64,000 bases of DNA, taken from Croceicoccus sp. YJ47 (GTDB taxonomy: Bacteria > Pseudomonadota > Alphaproteobacteria > Sphingomonadales > Sphingomonadaceae). The notes under the pieces were generated by a model. It did no database searches. It saw only the letters and a list, made by a program, of their open reading frames with translations, and was not told where the DNA came from. Of the stretch, positions 58,831-64,000 are shown piece by piece (the first letter of the stretch is position 1; every line of letters begins with the position of its first letter). The position numbers and the translations under genes were made by a program. The DNA is taken from positions 2,220,501-2,284,500 of the forward strand of contig NZ_CP067087.1 in assembly GCF_016745095.1 (NCBI RefSeq). The letters are read 5' to 3'.

Positions 58831-58993
58831 AGGCTAGGTTTACGCCGGTCGCCCGTCCGGTGAGTGGGACGGCCAGGATGGCAGCGGCAGGGCTCTGGCC
58901 GCGATGCGCTATTGGCGATACCGGCATGCCATGCGGTTCGCGCCGCGAGCCATTGCGCGAATACAAACGTTCGGCCGCTGGCCCGGTCTTGCG

Positions 58994-59872
58994 TCAGGGC
59001 ACCCCGAAGGTCCACCCCTCGGTCGCGGCAATCTCGGCGCTCGTGGCCTGTGGCTGCCATAATTCGGGGCGATCCGCGGCGGTGCGCAACCATGCCGCGG
59101 TAAGGAGCGCGTCGGCGCTGTGGTCGTCGATCGGGCCGCGGCGCGCAACCGCGGCGCTGCCAAGGGAATGAAGGCCTGCGTTCAGCGATGCGCAATCGGT
59201 CATCTTGCTGCGCGCGGCGGTGCGTCCGGCGGCGATCGCGGCAAGCGCGGTATAGATTTCCACGATGACGGAACCGCCTTCGGGCAAGGGATCGATCGGC
59301 CAGACCGGAACCGCGCCGCCCAGCCGCGCGAGAACGCGCATGCCCGTCAGGCTCGACTTGCCCACCTGCGCCGCGCCGACGAGGTTGAAGTTGGAGTAGG
59401 GCTTGCACCCCTGCTGTTCCTGCGCCCATTCGGTGATCCGGAACCGGCCCCGGCGATGGGTGGCATCGGGGTGGTGAAAGGCGGCACCCTCGCGCCCGCC
59501 GTGCCGCCGGAAATACGCGCTGAGCCGGGGGTGATCGACAAGGCTGCCGACCTCCAGATTGGGATCGCCGGCGCAGATCGCATCGACCATGTCCCACAAT
59601 GCGCGGGCATTGGCGGGGCTGTCCGGCCAGCCCGGAAAATACGCCCCGCAATCGGCAAAGGGCAGCGCAATGCCGAGATCCATGCCGACCAGCGTGCCGG
59701 GCGCAAGCTCGTTGCGCAACCATTCCAGAACCTCGCCGCGCGACCACGGCCTGTCCCTCTGGACGAGCGTGGGCGGGCCATCGCCCGTGCATTGCGCGAC
59801 GGCGATACCGCGTTGGCGTTCCCCCTTCGCGCCGGACCAGTCGATTGCCGCGAAATGGCGAAACCGGCTCAT
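58994..59872 (-). CDS. Predicted RNase-H-fold protein (DUF429-like)
   Basis: 292 residues from ATG 59872, overlapping rarA by ATGA. The start FAAIDWSGAKGERQRGIAVA has the Asp of an RNase H/RuvC-like first strand; LVGMDLGIALPFAD gives a second acidic strand and DDHSADALLTAAWL a last one with Asp-x-x-Asp, in the order seen in DUF429-type predicted nucleases. In between is a segment with an aromatic cluster (GCKPYSNFNLVGAAQVGKSS). The activity is not proven. Coupling to rarA suggests a role near stalled replication forks, as an inference. Confidence 0.65.
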   Translation of the reverse strand: MSRFRHFAAIDWSGAKGERQRGIAVAQCTGDGPPTLVQRDRPWSRGEVLEWLRNELAPGTLVGMDLGIALPFADCGAYFPGWPDSPANARALWDMVDAICAGDPNLEVGSLVDHPRLSAYFRRHGGREGAAFHHPDATHRRGRFRITEWAQEQQGCKPYSNFNLVGAAQVGKSSLTGMRVLARLGGAVPVWPIDPLPEGGSVIVEIYTALAAIAAGRTAARSKMTDCASLNAGLHSLGSAAVARRGPIDDHSADALLTAAWLRTAADRPELWQPQATSAEIAATEGWTFGVP

Positions 59873-61206
59873 CCCTCGCCGGACGGCCCGCGCATGTCGC
59901 GGCGGCGCGCGTCCCACCATTCCATGCGTTCGGCGATGCGCTTTTCAAAACCGCGCGGGACGGGGCGGTAATATTCCTGCGCCGCCATGTCTTCGGGCCA
60001 GTAATCCGCGCCTGAAAATCCGTCATCCGCATCGTGGTCATAGGCGTAATTCTTGCCGTAGCCGATGTCCTTCATCAGCTTTGTCGGCGCGTTCAATATG
60101 TTTTGCGGCGGCATCAGGCTGCCGGTTTCCTTCGCGCTTTTCCACGCGGCCTTCATGGCCTTGTACGCCGCGTTCGATTTGGGCGCGGTCGCGCAATACA
60201 GGCACGCCTGCACGATGGCGAGCTCACCCTCCGGCGACCCGAGAAATTCGTAGGAATCCTTCGCCGCGAGACATTGCACCAGCGCATTGGGATCGGCGAG
60301 GCCAATATCCTCCGACGCGAACCGGACCAGCCGGCGCAATACGTAGAGCGGCTCCTCCCCCGCGGTCAGCATCCGGGCGAGATAGTAGAGCGCGGCCTGC
60401 GCATCCGACCCGCGCAGCGATTTGTGCAACGCGGAAATCAGGTTGTAATGCCCGTCGCGATCCTTGTCATAGACCGCGACGCGCCGTTGCAGGAACCGGC
60501 CTAGCGCCGCAGGATCGAGGGGCGCGTCGATCCCCGCGGCATAGAGCGTTTCGGCCTGGTTGAGCAGGAACCGCCCGTCCCCGTCCGCCGATGCGACAAG
60601 CGTGGCGCGCGCATCGGGATCGAGCGGGAGCGGTTGCTCCATCAAATCCTCCGCCTTCGACAAAAGCGCCGACAGCGCATCCGACCCCAGCCGTTCGAGG
60701 ATCAGTACCTGCGCGCGCGACAGCAGCGCGGCGTTGAGTGCGAAGCTCGGATTTTCGGTCGTCGCGCCGACCAATGTCACCGTGCCGCGTTCGACGAAGG
60801 GGAGGAAGCCATCCTGCTGCGCGCGGTTGAAACGGTGGATCTCGTCCACGAAGAGCAGGGTCCGCTGCCCAGCTTCGCGCGCGCGTTCGGCCTCGGCAAA
60901 GGCTTTCTTGAGGTCGGCGACGCCGGAAAAGACCGCGCTGACCGAGATGAAGCGCATGCCCACCGCATCGGCGAGGAGGCGCGCGATGCTGGTCTTGCCC
61001 GTGCCCGGCGGCCCCCACAGGATCATCGAGGTCAGCCGCCCTGCCGCCACCATGCGCCCGATCGCGCCATCCGCGCCGGTCAGGTGATCCTGACCGACCA
61101 CATCGGCCAGCGTCGCCGGGCGCAACCTGTCGGCGAGCGGGGCATCCGCTGCGGCGGGGGACGGCGACGGCGAGGGGGGCGGGTCGGATTGGAAAAGATC
61201 GGCCAT
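59869..61206 (-). CDS. rarA: Replication-associated recombination protein A
   Basis: 445 residues. An AAA+ ATPase with Walker A GPPGTGKT at 65-72, Walker B LLFVDEIHRFNRAQQDGF, sensor 1 LVGATTENPSFALNAALLSR and the MgsA C-terminal block LRGSDAQAALYYLARMLTAG, ASEDIGLADPNAL and MPPQNILNAPTKLMKDIGYG. RarA acts at stalled forks and gaps. The N-terminal 20 residues are Pro/Ser-rich. It is the first of two coupled genes on the minus strand. Confidence 0.95.
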   Translation of the reverse strand: MADLFQSDPPPSPSPSPAAADAPLADRLRPATLADVVGQDHLTGADGAIGRMVAAGRLTSMILWGPPGTGKTSIARLLADAVGMRFISVSAVFSGVADLKKAFAEAERAREAGQRTLLFVDEIHRFNRAQQDGFLPFVERGTVTLVGATTENPSFALNAALLSRAQVLILERLGSDALSALLSKAEDLMEQPLPLDPDARATLVASADGDGRFLLNQAETLYAAGIDAPLDPAALGRFLQRRVAVYDKDRDGHYNLISALHKSLRGSDAQAALYYLARMLTAGEEPLYVLRRLVRFASEDIGLADPNALVQCLAAKDSYEFLGSPEGELAIVQACLYCATAPKSNAAYKAMKAAWKSAKETGSLMPPQNILNAPTKLMKDIGYGKNYAYDHDADDGFSGADYWPEDMAAQEYYRPVPRGFEKRIAERMEWWDARRRDMRGPSGEG

Positions 61207-61408
61207 TGTTCACAATCTAGGATGCGGCACGCGGAATGCCAGATGCGCGCGGGCCGGAACGCACGGGTAACGCGGGCCTGCGTGCCGATAGGATGCGGCC
61301 GGGATGCCGTGCGAGCGTGGACTCGGTGGGCGGGGAATGGCGACTGCCGGGCGTATGCGCCTGTTCGCGGCGCGCGCATGTTGCGTCCCGCAAATGGATC
61401 AGCCTTGT

Positions 61409-62626
61409 CTATTCCGGCGCGCGGCCCCAGCGCAGCAGGCGGACATAGGTATCTGCGACCGCGCTGTTGATCGTGTCCCAGGCGTAATCGGCGGCCCGCG
61501 CCTCGCCCGCCGCGCCATGGCGCCGGGCGAGCGTTTCATCCGTGACATAGGCGGTGAGCGCCCGCGCAAATGCATCAATATCGCCCGGTTCGACCAGCAT
61601 GCCCGATTCGCCATCGGCGACCAGGCTGCTGCTCCCCGTGGCGGCGGCGGCGACCACCGGCACGGCGCAGGCCATCGCCTCCAGCGTGACATTGCCGAAT
61701 GTCTCGGTCACCGAGGGGTTGAAGAAAACATCCATCGACGCCACGGCGCGGCCAAGGTCTTCTCCGGTCTGATGGCCGACGAACACGCCGTGGGGGAGAT
61801 TGTCCTCGAACCATCCGCGCGCGGGCCCTTCGCCGATGACGAGTACGCGATGCGCAACGCCCGCATCGCGAAGCTGGCGCACGGCGGCGGTAAACACGTC
61901 GAGCCCTTTTTCCATGACGAGCCTACCGAGGAACCCCACCACCTTTTCATCGTCCCCGATGCCGAGCGATCGGCGCCAGCCCATGTCGCGCCGCGCGGGC
62001 GTGAAGATGTCCCGGTCCACCCCGCGCGTCCACAGCGACACATCGTCGTTCATGCCCTGCGCCTTCAACAGTTCCACCATCGAGGGCGAGGGCGCAACCA
62101 GCGCGTCGCAGCGATTGTAGAACCGGCGCAATCCCTTCACCATCAACGGTTCGAGAAACGCCGCATGATAATAACGCGGATAGGTTTCGAACCGCGTATG
62201 CACCGAGGCCAGCACCGGAATATCCCGCTCCCGCGCCCAGGTGACGGCGCGGTGGCCGAGGATGTCGGGGCTCGCCACGTGGACAACATGGGGCGCGAAC
62301 CGGGCAAGGTCGCGGCGCGCCGCCGCCGATAGCGCGATGGGGAGGCGATATTCGCTGCGCCCCGGAATCGGCACGGCCGGCACGCCGACCAGTGGGCCCG
62401 TCGCGGGAAAGGCGGGTTCGTCCACCACCGGCGAATAGGTGCGCACGTCGAACCCCTGCCGCAGCAGATATTCGACCAGCCGGTTGAGCGCCTGGTTCGC
62501 GCCATCGCGCACGTAATTGTAATTGCCGCTGAAGAGCGCGACACGCAGACCATTGGGTGACATGTCGCCGCCCATACCGCCCGCCGCCCGCTTTGGCGAG
62601 GGGGCTGCGTCGTCGTGGCCCGTCAT
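61409..62626 (-). CDS. GT4-type glycosyltransferase
   Basis: 405 residues from ATG 62626, overlapping the yhhQ-like gene by ATGA; MSPNGLRVALFSG at 62563 is an alternative start. The fold has an N-terminal acceptor domain (RVALFSGNYNYVRDGANQAL, HVVHVASPDILGHRAVTWAR) and a C-terminal donor domain (VVGFLGRLVMEKGLDVFTAA, VLVIGEGPARGWFEDNLPHG, FFNPSVTETFGNVTLEAMAC, with the E-x7-E motif). It resembles the mannosyltransferases that modify phospholipids or lipoglycans; the donor is not determined. No other polysaccharide gene is nearby. Confidence 0.88.
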   Translation of the reverse strand: MTGHDDAAPSPKRAAGGMGGDMSPNGLRVALFSGNYNYVRDGANQALNRLVEYLLRQGFDVRTYSPVVDEPAFPATGPLVGVPAVPIPGRSEYRLPIALSAAARRDLARFAPHVVHVASPDILGHRAVTWARERDIPVLASVHTRFETYPRYYHAAFLEPLMVKGLRRFYNRCDALVAPSPSMVELLKAQGMNDDVSLWTRGVDRDIFTPARRDMGWRRSLGIGDDEKVVGFLGRLVMEKGLDVFTAAVRQLRDAGVAHRVLVIGEGPARGWFEDNLPHGVFVGHQTGEDLGRAVASMDVFFNPSVTETFGNVTLEAMACAVPVVAAAATGSSSLVADGESGMLVEPGDIDAFARALTAYVTDETLARRHGAAGEARAADYAWDTINSAVADTYVRLLRWGRAPE

Positions 62627-63297
62627 GCCGGGGTGCGGCGCGATCCCGGCCGGTCGAGCCGCGTGCCGATCGCGACCGCCGCCGACACCAGCCACGGCAC
62701 GACAAGGAGCGAAAGCGTGACCTTCGCCAGCAATTGCCCGATGAGCAGCGGCAGGATCGGGAACACGCCCAGGAATGCGACCGTGATGAAGATGACCGTA
62801 TCGACCGCCTGCGAAATGGCGCCGGCGATCCCGGCGCGCACCCACACCGGCCCGCCCATGCGTTCGCGCACGAAGGAGATGATCGTCACGTTGAGCAATT
62901 GCGACACCCCATAGGCGATCGGCCCGGCGAGCCAGATCCGGAACGTCCCCGACAATACGGTCTGTATCGCGGTGAGGCGTTCGGGCTCCATGTCGGGGGA
63001 GGGGGGGAGCGCCGACACGAAGATCGACAGCAGGATCGCAGCCACCAGCGGGACAAAGCCCCACAGCACCAGCCGGTTCGCCACGCGCCGCCCGTAAAGC
63101 TCCGTCACCGCGCCGCCCAGGATCACGAGGATGAGAAACGCGAACATCCCCGATTCCACCGCGAACGGGCCGAGCGCGACCTGCTTGTTCCCCAGCACGC
63201 CCGCAATGCAGGTCATCCCGCCATAGAGCAGGGCGAACACGAAAAGGGCAGGGGCGATGACCGGTAGATCGGCGGGAAGAGCGGAATGTTCGTTCAT
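62623..63297 (-). CDS. Queuosine precursor transporter (YhhQ/VUT family)
   Basis: 224 residues from ATG 63297. Six membrane helices of the VUT type, with GGMTCIAGVLGNKQVALGPF, the family block GGAVTELYGRRVANRLVLWG and AGAISQAVDTVIFITVAFLG, the last carrying the SQxxD-type pocket. The protein imports queuine or a 7-deazaguanine precursor for tRNA modification. Some members are drug/vitamin-like carriers, so the substrate is inferred. It is transcribed ahead of the glycosyltransferase. Confidence 0.9.
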   Translation of the reverse strand: MNEHSALPADLPVIAPALFVFALLYGGMTCIAGVLGNKQVALGPFAVESGMFAFLILVILGGAVTELYGRRVANRLVLWGFVPLVAAILLSIFVSALPPSPDMEPERLTAIQTVLSGTFRIWLAGPIAYGVSQLLNVTIISFVRERMGGPVWVRAGIAGAISQAVDTVIFITVAFLGVFPILPLLIGQLLAKVTLSLLVVPWLVSAAVAIGTRLDRPGSRRTPA

Positions 63298-63447
63298 CCC
63301 TGCAGGCGATAGCCGGTTTGGCCCATACCGCAAGACCATACCGCATGCCCGTGCCGCGATCCGGGCGATTGACCGGCGGCCCGCCGCTGGCTAGTTCCGC
63401 GCGGGTTTCCTGTCCCTTTTAAATTCGCGTTTTGCCCGGAGAGCCGA

Positions 63448-64000
63448 TTGTCCGCCGAACCTTATGACATTGTCGCGCTGGGCGATGCCATCGTCGATGT
63501 GCTGGCCCGCCGGGACGATGCATTTCTTGCCGCCTGCGGGGTGGAGAAGGGCACGATGCGCCTTCTGGCCGATGCCGACGCGGCCGCCCTTGCCCGCGCG
63601 ATGCAGGACAGCGGCACGGTGGACGAAATTCCCGGCGGAAGCGCGGCGAACACGCTCGCCGGCGTGGCGGCGCAGGGGGCGCGGGCGCGCTTCATCGGGC
63701 AGACGGGCGCCGACCGGCTGGGCATGGTGTTCGCACAGCACATGGATGCGCTGCGAATCGATTTCGACACGCCGCCTGTCGCCGATGCGCCGACGGGTCG
63801 CTGCTTCATCCTCATCAGCCCGGATGCGCAACGCACCATGCAGACAGCGCCCGGGGCAAGCCATCTCCTGACCCGCGACGCGCTGGACGAGGATGCGATC
63901 CGTTCGGCGCGCATCCTGTTCCTCGAAGGGTATCTGTGGGGGCCGGACACGCCGCGCGGCGCCATGGTCCGCGCGATTGAGATTGCCCGGCGGGAGACGC
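63448..64000 (+). CDS. PfkB family carbohydrate/adenosine kinase, 3' end beyond window
   Basis: TTG 63448 follows GGAGA by a suitable gap; 184 codons are in the window. The N-terminal PfkB blocks are EPYDIVALGDAIVDVLAR, the GGSAANTLAGVAAQGARARF segment with the substrate-binding GG, FIGQTGADRLGMVF and GRCFILISPDAQRTMQTAPG, ending in LFLEGYLWGPDTPRGAM. These fit the adenosine-kinase-like subgroup. The anion-hole and catalytic Asp at the C-terminus are outside. It is divergent from the yhhQ-like gene. Confidence 0.88.
   Translation, partial: MSAEPYDIVALGDAIVDVLARRDDAFLAACGVEKGTMRLLADADAAALARAMQDSGTVDEIPGGSAANTLAGVAAQGARARFIGQTGADRLGMVFAQHMDALRIDFDTPPVADAPTGRCFILISPDAQRTMQTAPGASHLLTRDALDEDAIRSARILFLEGYLWGPDTPRGAMVRAIEIARRET

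Overview
The window reads as about 65% GC chromosome of an alphaproteobacterium, most likely Sphingomonadales (Sphingomonadaceae or Erythrobacteraceae). The family-level guess rests on the gene set: a TorF-type porin, MipZ, the 1.6 kb-residue class NAD-glutamate dehydrogenase, an ExbB-ExbD-ExbD-TonB row, DWEEF-like chemoreceptor tails, and a ligase-associated Lhr helicase. No 16S gene or other decisive marker is present.

Layout. 1-5.6 kb is accessory: a nuclease-dead MmeI-like DNA methyltransferase followed by a membrane-anchored coiled-coil protein (cut by the window edge), then a 700-bp hairpin-rich stretch, and a divergent DUF6602 PD-(D/E)XK-like protein. 5.6-12 kb holds envelope and enzyme genes (DUF2231, sorbosone-dehydrogenase-like lipoprotein, a CHRD-repeat surface protein, a SnoaL-like protein, an esterase). 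12.1-16.3 kb is a cobalamin riboswitch followed by an overlapping cobT-cobC-cobS-cobD-cobU operon for nucleotide-loop assembly. 16.4-18.4 kb is a partner-switching module (receiver-PP2C phosphatase, STAS antagonist, HATPase anti-sigma-like protein), ending in a 171-bp tandem duplication shared with a convergent porin gene. 19.6-20 kb is a GAF-domain pseudogene. 20.1-28.9 kb is a chemotaxis cluster: CheB-like protein (divergent), chemoreceptor, STAS, CheA, CheR, CheB, CheD, CheY, CheW and a small helical protein. 29-37.5 kb carries glutamate dehydrogenase, panC, mipZ, a J-domain membrane protein and a phosphoglucomutase/phosphomannomutase. 37.8-43 kb has Lhr and the TonB energising genes. 43.4-49.8 kb is core metabolism and translation (hom, glpX, prs, hisN, rpmI, rplT). 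49.9-56.7 kb has a giant propeller-amidohydrolase, a globin-coupled chemoreceptor, radC and a PhnA-like protein. 56.9-58.9 kb has tRNA-Thr and the wreck of a helicase/GIY-YIG pair. 59-64 kb has an RNase-H-fold protein, rarA, a glycosyltransferase, a YhhQ transporter and the start of a PfkB-family kinase.

Two themes deserve attention. First, the chemotaxis region contains two CheB proteins with complementary decay: one keeps the phosphoacceptor pocket but has lost the esterase Ser and His, the other keeps the esterase but has lost most of its receiver pocket. Second, four otherwise conserved genes (DUF2231, cheA, cheR, gdhB) are each broken by a single-base indel, mostly in G/C runs, which fits either sequence error or real decay; raw reads would decide. 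No CRISPR array, prophage or complete insertion sequence was seen.
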